A DNA stretch of 40,417 nucleotides from positions 1-40,417 of the forward strand of contig JAFUUE010000034.1 of assembly GCA_017483945.1 (NCBI GenBank), given 5' to 3'. A model generated the notes under the pieces. The model saw nothing but the letters and a program-made list of their open reading frames with translations. It did not search any database and was not told the DNA's origin. This stretch comes from Paludibacteraceae bacterium (GTDB lineage: Bacteria; Bacteroidota; Bacteroidia; Bacteroidales; Paludibacteraceae). Both the position numbers and the translations under genes were made by a program. This document shows, in pieces, positions 1-7,143 of the stretch (positions are counted from its first letter, which is position 1; every line of letters begins with the position of its first letter).

Positions 1-27
1 AGCTCTTTGGGGACCCCGTTCTCCTCT

Positions 28-66
28 CCGAAAAACAACCGTCACTACGCTCCGGTTCTTTTTCGG
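28..66. repeat. Hairpin with CCGAAAAA/TTTTTCGG outer stem (copy 1)
   Basis: The outer stem CCGAAAAA (28-35) pairs with TTTTTCGG (59-66). A C/C mismatch (36 and 58) follows, then an inner stem AACCG (37-41) with CGGTT (53-57). The same outer stem and C/C mismatch recur at 228, 13819 and 23644 with a different inner stem, so pairing is kept while the sequence changes. Confidence 0.75.
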
Positions 67-227
67 TAACCATGCGGGTCAAGAGAATGGGCTTGCGAGA
101 CTGAAACCCACTACGCGGGTTTAACTCGCCGCCATACCTGGCACCCCATTCGAGCGGAGCTCTTTGGGGACCCCGTTCCTGACACCCCATTCGAGCGGAG
201 CTCTTTGGGGACCCCGTTTTCTCCTCT

Positions 228-259
228 CCGAAAAACTTCCCTTGGAGGAACTTTTTCGG
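228..259. repeat. Hairpin with CCGAAAAA/TTTTTCGG outer stem (copy 2)
   Basis: Same outer stem and C/C mismatch as the hairpin at 28-66, but the inner stem is TTCC/GGAA with a six-base loop. It lies about 120 bases before the lipoprotein gene at 378. It is not followed by a U-run, so a simple terminator role is not obvious. Confidence 0.7.
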
Positions 260-377
260 TAACCATGCGGGGCAAGAGAATGGGCTTGCAGGAGGTCTTC
301 TTTTTTTCGGGTAAGGCTGCGAAAGAGGAGGGAAGAGGAGGCGGAAATCAAAGAAAACTAATAGAGAAAATACGATT

Positions 378-1439
378 ATGAAAAGACGTTGGTTAGTGAT
401 TGTTTCGGTGGTACTGGTGGCGATGCTGGCGGTGTCCTGCCAAGGGAAGAAGGGCCTGCATATGACGGGCGAGTTCGCGGAAGCCATTCAGGACGAGGCG
501 GATACGATTTTGCTGGTGAATGTGGCAGACTTGTTGGCCGGGAATCCCCAAGTGACAGACACCATCTTCCTGGAAGACGGCCGTTTTGACTATTTCTTTG
601 AGACGGACAGCGTGACCGTGATAGCCCTGTTCTCCACTGATTATGTGCGTGATAAGAAGGGAGTGATGCTCTCTTTCCCGGCTCTGCCGGGCGAAGAGGT
701 TCACCTGCGGATGTCTGCTGACTACCTGTGGCACATGGGCGGTTCGCCGTTCTATGAGGATTGGGGCAGTGTGCTGGACTGGCTTGTGCGTGAGGAGAGT
801 GTTGACGAGATGGTGGGGGACAGCTACCGCTATATCACGGATAATCCTGATAAAGAGGCGTCTGCGGTGCTGTTGGCACAGGTGCTGGCCTCTTATGATG
901 CGGAGTTGGCCGTGATAGCGGAGGCGGAGTTGGACGAGAAAGTGCGCCACGGTCGCCTGGAGGCGCTGATAGACAGGGCGATGGACTCGGCAGAGGATGT
1001 GCTCCGGGAGTCGGAACCGTTCTTAGAGCCCGACGACACGGCGCCGGAGTTCAGCCTGTTGGATATGGACGGTAAGGAGGTGAAACTGAGTGATTTTCGC
1101 GGGAAATATGTGGTCCTGGATTTCTGGGGCAGTTGGTGCAAGTGGTGTATCAAGGGATTCCCCGACATGAAGAAGTACTATGCCAAGTATCGTAACCGCA
1201 TGGAAATCATCGGGATAGACTGCGGTGACTCGCCGAGTGAATGGGCGGCAGCCGTGCGCGAGCATGCGTTGCCGTGGGTGCAGGTGTGCATGGATGACGC
1301 GTGGGAGGTGTCGCAGTATTACGGTGTGGAGAGTTTCCCGACGAAATACATCATTTCGCCTGAGGGTAAGATAGTTAAGTGTATTATAGGGGAAGACCCC
1401 GCTTTCTACGACCTGCTGGACGAGTTGCTGGCCGAATAA
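378..1439 (+). CDS. TlpA-like thioredoxin-fold lipoprotein
   Basis: A 353-residue predicted lipoprotein. A hydrophobic signal ends in AVSC, so Cys21 would be lipidated and the protein anchored in the cell envelope. Residues of about 25-220 form a helical region without a motif I recognise. Residues of about 225-353 are a redoxin/TlpA domain, with GKYVVLDFWGSWCKWC giving the active-site pair Cys254 and Cys257, and a later FPTKYI segment matching the cis-proline loop. By family, it probably reduces or rearranges disulfides of periplasmic proteins. The AraC-type gene follows after 13 bases and may be co-transcribed. No TAnnTTTG promoter is visible just upstream; the preceding DNA is repeat. Confidence 0.85.
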   Translation: MKRRWLVIVSVVLVAMLAVSCQGKKGLHMTGEFAEAIQDEADTILLVNVADLLAGNPQVTDTIFLEDGRFDYFFETDSVTVIALFSTDYVRDKKGVMLSFPALPGEEVHLRMSADYLWHMGGSPFYEDWGSVLDWLVREESVDEMVGDSYRYITDNPDKEASAVLLAQVLASYDAELAVIAEAELDEKVRHGRLEALIDRAMDSAEDVLRESEPFLEPDDTAPEFSLLDMDGKEVKLSDFRGKYVVLDFWGSWCKWCIKGFPDMKKYYAKYRNRMEIIGIDCGDSPSEWAAAVREHALPWVQVCMDDAWEVSQYYGVESFPTKYIISPEGKIVKCIIGEDPAFYDLLDELLAE

Positions 1440-1452
1440 CCGATAACGCCCT

Positions 1453-2301
1453 ATGAAAGAGAATGCTAATATCCCGTTGTTAGACTGCCCGTTAGACTAT
1501 TTGATGGGCGATGCGAGCGGCAAGATTATGAATGAGTACGGCCGCTTCCCGTGCAAGATTAAGTGCGCGGTGGTGGCCATGATGGTTCGCGGCCATGCGC
1601 GCGCTACCGTAAATATCACGCAATATGAGTTCAAGGCGAACGATGTGCTCTTTCTGGAGGGCGGCAGTTTCCTATTGATTCATGAGTTCTCGGAGGATGC
1701 GCTGGTGTATTACATATTGTTCTCCTCGTCGTTCCTGTCGCGCAACACGGTGAGCAAGCAGATGTCGCTGGCGTCCTTGCAGTTAGGTGAGCCGGTGGTG
1801 CACCTGGACGATGCGCATATGGAGGTGATGAAGGGCACGTATGAGCTGCTGGTGAAGGCGACTAACGCGACCCCGTCGATGCTGAGCAGCGGGATGATGG
1901 CGTATGTCTATACGATTTTCCAGCAGAGTTTTGTGCGCATGTCCAGCCAGGGCGAGGATGTGGATCTGCGTCCTCAGGACCGCCGCACGGAGATATACCG
2001 CGACTACTGCCACATGGTGCTGACCCATTATGCGGAGTGGCATCATGTGTCGCAATATGCTGAAGCGATGCGACTTACGCTGCCTCACCTGTGCGCCACC
2101 ATCAAGCAGGTCAGCGACCGCACGGCGGGCGACATCATCATCGACGCCATCCTCACGGACGCCAAGGCTCAACTGAAGATCAGTAACCTGCAAGTCAAGG
2201 AGATAGCCCTGTCTCTCGGGTTCGAGAATGTGGCCTTCTTCAACCGGTTCTTCAAGGCACATACCGGTGTCACGCCGAAGACGTACAGGACCAACAACTG
2301 A
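1453..2301 (+). CDS. AraC-family transcriptional regulator
   Basis: 282 residues. The C-terminal ~100 residues (about 183-282) carry the AraC/XylS double helix-turn-helix, with the signature VKEIALSLGFENVAFFNRFF followed by KAHTGVTPKTYR, which closes the second helix-turn-helix. The N-terminal ~170 residues resemble a cupin-like sensing region, with FKANDVLFLEGGSFLLI suggesting beta strands; the ligand is unknown. The gene starts 13 bases after the thioredoxin lipoprotein and may be in the same transcript. A new promoter for trigger factor begins immediately after its stop. Confidence 0.9.
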   Translation: MKENANIPLLDCPLDYLMGDASGKIMNEYGRFPCKIKCAVVAMMVRGHARATVNITQYEFKANDVLFLEGGSFLLIHEFSEDALVYYILFSSSFLSRNTVSKQMSLASLQLGEPVVHLDDAHMEVMKGTYELLVKATNATPSMLSSGMMAYVYTIFQQSFVRMSSQGEDVDLRPQDRRTEIYRDYCHMVLTHYAEWHHVSQYAEAMRLTLPHLCATIKQVSDRTAGDIIIDAILTDAKAQLKISNLQVKEIALSLGFENVAFFNRFFKAHTGVTPKTYRTNN

Positions 2302-2319
2302 GGCGAAAGGCATTTTTTA

Positions 2320-2351
2320 TTTGCACAAATGAAAAAAAATGCGTAACTTTG
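2320..2351 (+). promoter_or_regulatory. Bacteroidetes-type promoter of trigger factor
   Basis: TTTG at 2320-2323 and TAACTTTG at 2344-2351, separated by 20 bases, match the phylum's -33/-7 pattern. The resulting leader to the ATG at 2459 would be about 100 nt. Confidence 0.75.
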
Positions 2352-2366
2352 CACGCTAATTTTGCT

Positions 2367-2387
2367 GCGTGCCTGCCTATGGCACGC
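2367..2387 (+). promoter_or_regulatory. Hairpin in the 5' leader of tig
   Basis: GCGTGCC (2367-2373) pairs perfectly with GGCACGC (2381-2387) around a seven-base loop, shortly after the predicted transcription start. A further GCGC pairing is possible downstream. A stability or translational role is inference. Confidence 0.45.
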
Positions 2388-2458
2388 GCGATGTAAGCGT
2401 GCGCAGGCGTATTGTCTGTGCCGTCAATAGAGACAAAATACTTAATTATCATACTATT

Positions 2459-3793
2459 ATGCAAATCAATCAATCAGAAATCAAGGACCTTACCGCTACG
2501 CTCACGTTGACGCTCGAGCCTGCGGATTATCAGGGAGAAGTGGACAAAGAGTTACGCACCATCCGCCAGCGCGCCAACGTGCCGGGTTTCCGTCCCGGAA
2601 TGGTGCCGATGGGCATGGTCAAGAAGATGTACGGCAAGAGCGTACTGGCCGATGTGCTCAACAAGCAGGTAGGCGAGAAGTTGAACGGCTATATCGAGGA
2701 GCACAAGCTGCAACTGCTGGGTGATCCCCTGCCCAACGACGAGTTGACGCCGGCGTTGGATATGGACAGCCAGGAGGCCTTCACCTTCGCTTTCGACATC
2801 GCCCTCGCGCCCGAGTTCGACGCCAAGCTGACCGGCAAGAACAAACTGACTGCCTACAAGATAGAGGTCACCGACGCCATGGTGGACAAGCAGGTACAGA
2901 GCTATGCCGAGCGCTTCGGTGACTATGTGGATGCCGATGAGTACCAAGCCGGCGACATGCTGAAGGGACTGCTCACCGAGCAGAAAGAGGGCGGCCTCAC
3001 CAAGGAGAACGCTGTGCTCAACCCCGACTACATGGCCGACAAGAAGCAGCAGAAACTGTTCGCCAAGGCCAAGAAGGGCGACGTGATTACCTTCAACCCC
3101 AAGCAGGCCTACCAGAACGAGGTCGAGCTGAGCTCCATGCTCAGTATCACCAAGGAGGAGGCTGCGGCGATGGAGAGCGACTTCACCTTTGAGATTCAGA
3201 ATATTACCCGTCATCAGGCCGCTAAAGTCGATGCCGAACTCTTCGCGAAAATCTACGCAGCCGACGCGCCGAAAGACGAGGCTGAGTTCCGTGCCCGCGT
3301 GCGTGCCGAGATAGAGCAGAACATGCAGGAGGACGAGAAATACAAGTTCGGACTGGACGCCAAGGCCGCCATCATGAAGAAGATGGAGAAAGTGCAGTTC
3401 CCCGAGGCCTTCCTGCGCCGCTGGGTGCTTGCCACCAACGACAAGATGACCGAGGAGCAGCTGGATAAGGACTTCCCCGCAATGCTGGAGGAACTGAAGT
3501 GGCATCTGGCGAAAGACCAGCTCCTCAAGCACTTCGACATCAAGGTTGAGAAAGAGGATGTCGAGGCCTATGCCAAGGAGGTCGCACGCATGCAGTTCAT
3601 GCAGTACGGACTCATGCACATCGAGGACCAGTACCTGACCAACTATGCGCAGGAGATGCTCAAGAAGGAGGACCAGCTGCGCGGTATCGTCGAGCGTGTG
3701 GCTGAGAACAAGATATACGAGGCTGTGCGTGGCGTGGCCAAGGTGGAGGAGCAGTCCATCAGCCATGAGGACTTCGGCAAACTCTTTGCTTAA
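2459..3793 (+). CDS. tig: Trigger factor (ribosome-associated chaperone)
   Basis: 444 residues from the ATG at 2459. The open frame extends upstream to 2369, but that ATG lies within the leader hairpin and adds residues unlike the family. The N-terminal ribosome-binding domain is clear, with VPGFRPG at about residues 41-47 (the GFRP signature at 43-46). A central peptidyl-prolyl isomerase-like region (about 150-240) is divergent, as is usual in this phylum, and a long helical C-terminal chaperone domain follows. It binds nascent chains at the ribosome exit. It has its own promoter and is followed after 5 bases by mpl, so the two are probably one transcript ending at the hairpin at 5134. Confidence 0.95.
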   Translation: MQINQSEIKDLTATLTLTLEPADYQGEVDKELRTIRQRANVPGFRPGMVPMGMVKKMYGKSVLADVLNKQVGEKLNGYIEEHKLQLLGDPLPNDELTPALDMDSQEAFTFAFDIALAPEFDAKLTGKNKLTAYKIEVTDAMVDKQVQSYAERFGDYVDADEYQAGDMLKGLLTEQKEGGLTKENAVLNPDYMADKKQQKLFAKAKKGDVITFNPKQAYQNEVELSSMLSITKEEAAAMESDFTFEIQNITRHQAAKVDAELFAKIYAADAPKDEAEFRARVRAEIEQNMQEDEKYKFGLDAKAAIMKKMEKVQFPEAFLRRWVLATNDKMTEEQLDKDFPAMLEELKWHLAKDQLLKHFDIKVEKEDVEAYAKEVARMQFMQYGLMHIEDQYLTNYAQEMLKKEDQLRGIVERVAENKIYEAVRGVAKVEEQSISHEDFGKLFA

Positions 3794-3798
3794 GGCAC

Positions 3799-5121
3799 AT
3801 GAATATACATTTTATTGCTATCGGAGGAGCCGCCATGCACAACCTGGCGCTGGCGGTCGCCTCCAAAGAAGGATATCGGGTGACGGGGTCGGATGATGAA
3901 ATCTTCGACCCCGCGCTCACTCATCTGCGCGAGGCGGGGCTCTTGCCGCCCGAGATGGGATGGCACCCCGAGCGCATCACGCCCGACCTGGACGCCGTCA
4001 TCCTCGGCATGCACGCTCGGGAGGACAACCCCGAACTGCTTCGCGCACGGGAGCTGGGGCTGCGTATCTACTCTTTCCCCGAGTACCTCTACGAGCAGAC
4101 CAAGGACAAAATCCGCATCGTCGTAGGCGGCAGCCACGGCAAGACCACCACGACGGCCATGATACTCTATGTCCTCCGGCGGCTCGGTATCGAGGCCGAC
4201 TATATGGTCGGCGCCCAGATTGAGGGATTCGACCGCATGGTGCGCCTGTCGGACACGGCCAAATACGCTGTCTTCGAGGGCGATGAGTACCTGACCAGCC
4301 CGCTGGACCTCAGGAGCAAGTTCCTCTGGTACCACCCGCACGTGGCTATCCTCACGGGCATCGCTTGGGACCATATCAATGTCTTCCCGACTTTCCCGCA
4401 GTACGTGGACACCTTCCGCCGCTTTGTGGACAGCCTTGAGCCCGACGCCTCCTTCATCTACTACAAGGGCGACGACAACCTGCGCGACCTCGCCGCCCAT
4501 GCGCGGAAGGACATCACCTGCATCCCCTACGACGCCTATGACGGCTCCGTGCCCATGCAGGTCTTCGGGCGGCATAACATGCAGAACCTGCAGGCCGCCA
4601 TGCTCGCGTGCCATTGTATAGGCGTCACCCCCGACGATTTCTACCGCGAGATAGCGTCTTTCACCGGCGCCAGCAACCGTCTGGAGAAGATTTGTGAGAC
4701 CGGGACCTCGGTCGCCTACAAGGACTTCGCCCACTCGCCCAGCAAGCTGAGGGCTACCGTCAATGCTGTGCGCGAACGCTATCCCGACAAACGGCTCGTC
4801 GCCGCCATGGAGCTTCACACGTTCTCCAGCCTGATGGCCGATTTCCTCCCCCAGTACAAGGACTGCATGGAGCAGGCCGACATCGCCTGCGTCTATTTCA
4901 ACCCCAAGGTCATCGAGCACAAACGCCTCACGCCCATCACGGCCGAGGAGGTGCGCGACGCCTTCGGTACACCTAACGTCCGCGTCTTCACCGACAGCCT
5001 CGCGCTGCAGGAGCAGCTGCGCAGCCTGGACTACACCGATACGGCCCTGCTCATGATGTCCAGCGGCACCTTCGACGGCGTGGATGTCAAGGCCTTCGCA
5101 CACGAACTGCTCGGTGCATAA
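3799..5121 (+). CDS. mpl: Mur ligase, UDP-MurNAc:tripeptide ligase type (Mpl)
   Basis: 440 residues. The N-terminus (IHFIAIGGAAMHNLA) is the Rossmann-like UDP-binding fold of MurC/Mpl ligases. The ATP loop GGSHGKTTTT sits at residues 110-119, with Lys115. Later segments (HNMQNLQAA, YKDFAHSPSKL) match the central and C-terminal ligase domains. Mpl joins recycled L-Ala-gamma-D-Glu-meso-DAP to UDP-MurNAc in cell-wall recycling. FAHSP in place of MurC's DDYAHHP-like motif favours Mpl over MurC. It lies 5 bases after tig and just before a strong bidirectional terminator. Confidence 0.85.
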   Translation: MNIHFIAIGGAAMHNLALAVASKEGYRVTGSDDEIFDPALTHLREAGLLPPEMGWHPERITPDLDAVILGMHAREDNPELLRARELGLRIYSFPEYLYEQTKDKIRIVVGGSHGKTTTTAMILYVLRRLGIEADYMVGAQIEGFDRMVRLSDTAKYAVFEGDEYLTSPLDLRSKFLWYHPHVAILTGIAWDHINVFPTFPQYVDTFRRFVDSLEPDASFIYYKGDDNLRDLAAHARKDITCIPYDAYDGSVPMQVFGRHNMQNLQAAMLACHCIGVTPDDFYREIASFTGASNRLEKICETGTSVAYKDFAHSPSKLRATVNAVRERYPDKRLVAAMELHTFSSLMADFLPQYKDCMEQADIACVYFNPKVIEHKRLTPITAEEVRDAFGTPNVRVFTDSLALQEQLRSLDYTDTALLMMSSGTFDGVDVKAFAHELLGA

Positions 5122-5133
5122 ACACATGACACA

Positions 5134-5165
5134 AAAAGAGCGCAAGCATCGGCTTGCGCTCTTTT
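5134..5165. terminator. Bidirectional terminator between mpl and the HU gene
   Basis: A perfect 14-bp stem, AAAAGAGCGCAAGC (5134-5147) with its complement at 5152-5165, around a four-base loop. The flanking A and T runs let it serve both the tig-mpl transcript and the convergent HU gene. Confidence 0.85.
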
Positions 5166-5183
5166 GTTTGCCTGAGTACTCAA

Positions 5184-5444
5184 TTAGAGAGCCAGACCGG
5201 CACCTGCTTTGAACTTAACGACAGTCTTTGCGGGAATATCGATAACAGCCTTCGTGGCAGGATTGATGCCCTTGTGAGCCGGTTTGTGTACAGGTACAAA
5301 CGAACCGAAACCGAGAAGCTGTACGCTCTCACCCTTCTTCAGAGCTCCTGCAATACCGTCCAACACTGCTGCCAACGCCTCTTGAGCCTCAGCTTTCTTC
5401 AAACCTTTTGCTGCAATGGCAGCAACGAGATCACTTTTGTTCAT
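5184..5444 (-). CDS. HU-family DNA-binding protein
   Basis: 86 residues, close to the usual HU length of about 90. The N-terminus MNKSDLVAAIAAKGLKKAEA is typical of HU/IHF, followed by LGFGSFVPVHKPAHKGINPATKA, which carries the GFGSF turn and the start of the DNA-clamping arm with its conserved NPxT-type tip. The C-terminus (VVKFKAGAGL) matches the end of the HU fold. It would be a nucleoid-associated DNA-bending protein. It has its own minus-strand promoter (TATCTTTG) about 75 bases upstream and shares a terminator with mpl. Confidence 0.93.
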   Translation of the reverse strand: MNKSDLVAAIAAKGLKKAEAQEALAAVLDGIAGALKKGESVQLLGFGSFVPVHKPAHKGINPATKAVIDIPAKTVVKFKAGAGLAL

Positions 5445-5516
5445 AATTGATAATTTAGATTAATTAAACGTTTAATTATTGCGCCACGACAGCCGCATGG
5501 GCTACCATAACGCATA

Positions 5517-5547
5517 CAAAGATACAACTTTTTTCTGATTCCGCAAA
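5517..5547 (-). promoter_or_regulatory. Promoter of the HU gene
   Basis: On the minus strand, TATCTTTG (5517-5524) is preceded after 19 bases by TTTG (5544-5547), the phylum's promoter pattern. Confidence 0.7.
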
Positions 5548-5548
5548 T

Positions 5549-5574
5549 AAAAAAGGCAGATTTTCTGCCTTTTT
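5549..5574. terminator. A/T-flanked hairpin between divergent genes
   Basis: GGCAGA (5555-5560) pairs with TCTGCC (5564-5569), extended by A- and T-runs to about 11 pairs with a three-base loop. It looks like an intrinsic terminator, but it sits between divergent promoters, just behind the HU -33 element. It may insulate the two promoters. Role uncertain. Confidence 0.5.
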
Positions 5575-5612
5575 CTGCCAAAAAGTGCATATTTTGACAG
5601 AAAAGTATGGTT

Positions 5613-5648
5613 TTTGTATCGCTAAACAAAGAAAAAATAGTAATTTTG
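5613..5648 (+). promoter_or_regulatory. Probable promoter of the rhomboid gene
   Basis: TAATTTTG at 5641-5648 fits the -7 element and lies 21 bases before the ATG. The nearest TTTG is at 5613-5616, a spacing of 24 rather than about 20, so the -33 assignment is weak. Upstream is GCCAAAAAGTGCATATTTTG (5577-5596), a motif resembling those before acpP. Confidence 0.55.
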
Positions 5649-5669
5649 CATCCCTAAAACACTCTGCTT

Positions 5670-6419
5670 ATGAGAAATCTCACACCCGTAACCAAGTACT
5701 TGCTGCTCGCGAACGGACTCGTCTGGTTCCTGGATGTCCTGCTCAAGCAACGCGGCATCTACCTCGCCGGATTACTCGGACTCAACTACTGGGGAGCCGA
5801 CACCTTCCATTGGTGGCAGCCCTTTACCTATATGTTCATGCACGCCGACTTCACGCATATCTTCTGCAACATGTTCGCCGTGCTCATGTTCGGCCCCGCG
5901 CTCGAGCAGGAGTGGGGCGCACGGCGCTACCTCGTTTACTACCTCCTCTGCGGACTCGGTGCCGCTTTGGTGCAGGAAGGCGTCTGGGCGCTCCAGGTCG
6001 CTTCTGTGACTTCCTCCATGGGCGCCACGGCAGCCATGGCCTATGCCAACCATGTCCTCACTATCGGTGCCAGCGGCGCTGTGTTCGGCATACTGCTCGC
6101 CTTCGGGTGGATGTTCCCCGATGTGCGCATGTTCCTCCTCTTCGTCCCCATCCCTATTCGCGCGCGCACGTTCGTATTATTATATGCAGCCTTTGAGCTC
6201 CTCGCCGGACTGGCCAATACCGCCGGAGATAATGTCGCTCACTTCGCGCACCTCGGAGGAATGCTCTTCGGCGCCGTCTGCATATGGATTTGGCAGAAAT
6301 GGGGGGACCGCCCATGGAACAGCCTCATGCAGCGCTTCCGCAAGCACTCGCGACTCGATACCACCTCCACGGACCAGCAGAACCGTTGGTCGGACTATCA
6401 CTACCAGAAGCGTACCTGA
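5670..6419 (+). CDS. Rhomboid-family intramembrane serine protease
   Basis: 249 residues with about six membrane segments. WQPFTYMFMHADFTHIFCNM is the conserved first-loop/TM2 region. GASGAVFG places the catalytic serine at Ser135, and AHLGGMLFG places the catalytic histidine at His194. Both catalytic residues are present, so it should be active; it would cleave membrane-spanning substrates within the bilayer. The C-terminal ~40 residues are a polar tail. The last codons and the TGA stop lie inside the first units of an 11-base repeat array, which is unusual. Confidence 0.92.
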   Translation: MRNLTPVTKYLLLANGLVWFLDVLLKQRGIYLAGLLGLNYWGADTFHWWQPFTYMFMHADFTHIFCNMFAVLMFGPALEQEWGARRYLVYYLLCGLGAALVQEGVWALQVASVTSSMGATAAMAYANHVLTIGASGAVFGILLAFGWMFPDVRMFLLFVPIPIRARTFVLLYAAFELLAGLANTAGDNVAHFAHLGGMLFGAVCIWIWQKWGDRPWNSLMQRFRKHSRLDTTSTDQQNRWSDYHYQKRT

Positions 6420-6510
6420 TCCCGTACCTGACCCGTACCTGGCCCGTACCTGACCGCTCCCCCAACCCGTACAAAACCCGTAGCGGAGCCGACGGTCGGC
6501 CGACGGTCGA
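6411..6510. repeat. 11-base repeat array A after the rhomboid gene
   Basis: GTACCTG recurs at 6412, 6424, 6435 and 6446 (steps 12, 11, 11), the unit being about CCCGTACCTGA. CCCGTA then recurs 11 apart (GTA at 6469 and 6480-6481), and GACGGTCG recurs 11 apart (6491 and 6502). The reverse complement of the main unit, TCAGGTACGGG, is one base from the unit of the array at 23811-23845. The stop codon of the rhomboid gene is within the array. The rest of the spacer, 6511-6640, shows no gene. Confidence 0.85.
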
Positions 6511-6643
6511 GAATACTGTCAAGGGTCTCCTCACTGACCCGCTCGGGGGCACGGGGCCTCGTCTCGGTCACAGACCGTCCCGCGATTATGCAGCCGGAAA
6601 CAGCCATCTGCACACAAAATACACCCCGTTTTGAACAATAGTG

Positions 6644-6707
6644 TTGGCAAAAAGCATATTTATTGGCCAAAAATTTGCATATCTCGCCAAAAAGTAGTAA
6701 TTTTGCA
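6644..6707 (+). promoter_or_regulatory. acpP promoter with three evenly spaced AAAAA motifs
   Basis: TTTG (6674-6677) and TAATTTTG (6698-6705), 20 bases apart, form the promoter. Overlapping it are three motif copies starting GGCAAAAA (6646), GCCAAAAA (6666) and GCCAAAAA (6686), exactly 20 bases apart; the first two continue to GCATAT. A similar copy occurs before the rhomboid gene at 5577. The layout suggests binding by an unknown regulator of the acpP-fabF genes. Confidence 0.6.
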
Positions 6708-6786
6708 CCGTAATTCGGAAATGCGCCCTCAGAGGGCACTCCCGTTGAGACAAGAAATACAATATAAACTTTAAGATAATACAACT

Positions 6787-7023
6787 ATGTCTGAAATCGA
6801 ATCTAAAGTAAAAGCCATCATCGTGGACAAACTCGGCGTTGATGACGCACAAGTAACTCCGCAGGCTTCTTTCTCGGCTGACCTCAATGCCGACAGCCTC
6901 GACACCGTTGAACTCATCATGGAGTTTGAGAAAGAGTTCAATATCTCTATCCCCGACGAGGATACGCAGAAAATCAGCACTGTAGGCGACGCTATCGCTT
7001 ACATCGAGAAGGCTATTGCCTAA
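6787..7023 (+). CDS. acpP: Acyl carrier protein
   Basis: 78 residues, the standard length, and acidic. The [13 protein letters not shown] segment carries Ser37 (in ADSLDTVE), the attachment site for 4'-phosphopantetheine. It carries the growing acyl chain in type II fatty acid synthesis. The gene lies directly upstream of fabF, as in many bacteria, with a 120-base spacer holding two hairpins. The promoter with repeated AAAAA motifs starts about 80 bases upstream. Confidence 0.97.
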   Translation: MSEIESKVKAIIVDKLGVDDAQVTPQASFSADLNADSLDTVELIMEFEKEFNISIPDEDTQKISTVGDAIAYIEKAIA

Positions 7024-7028
7024 CTGAG

Positions 7029-7084
7029 TGTTCTCTCATGGAGAACCTGTTTTACGAGTTTGCAGACCTCTGTAGGCTCGTAAA
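7029..7084 (+). promoter_or_regulatory. Two hairpins between acpP and fabF
   Basis: GTTCTC/GAGAAC folds at about 7029-7045. TTACGAG (7053-7059) pairs with CTCGTAA (7078-7084), with an inner TGCAG/CTGTA stem. There is no U-run, so these look like processing or mRNA-stability structures between two genes expressed at different levels rather than terminators. The role is inference. Confidence 0.4.
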
Positions 7085-7143
7085 TTGTAACAAGGCGAGA
7101 CCCTCGCACGCGTCTCATACGCCGAAAATATAAGGTACAGAAA

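Larger units (their letters stand above)
1..291. repeat. Duplicated intergenic repeat unit at left edge
   Basis: A unit is present twice, at 1-96 (cut by the window edge) and 199-291. Both copies run from AGCTCTTTGGGGACCCCGTT through a CTCCTCTCCGAAAAAC hairpin to a GGTAACCATGCGGG and AAGAGAATGGGCTTGC segment. Inside, a 36-base sequence beginning CACCCCATTCGAG occurs at 142-177 and again at 183-218, 41 bases apart, and can fold as CCCCA/TGGGG with an inner GAGC/GCTC stem. I see no gene or clear promoter here. It probably extends left of the window. Confidence 0.8.

Noticed and set aside
121-351. A 76-codon minus-strand frame at the left edge
   Set aside because: It crosses the duplicated hairpin repeats and its translation repeats with them.
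2552-3766. A 404-codon open frame antisense to trigger factor
   Set aside because: Shadow of tig, with Leu/His/Val-rich low-complexity translation.
3790-5145. A 451-codon open frame antisense to mpl
   Set aside because: It mirrors the whole of mpl, which has clear Mur ligase motifs. High GC leaves long open antisense frames; no family features or start context.
6411-6510. CRISPR array
   Set aside because: Repeats are 11 bases with no spacers and no cas genes nearby; the same applies to the other arrays.
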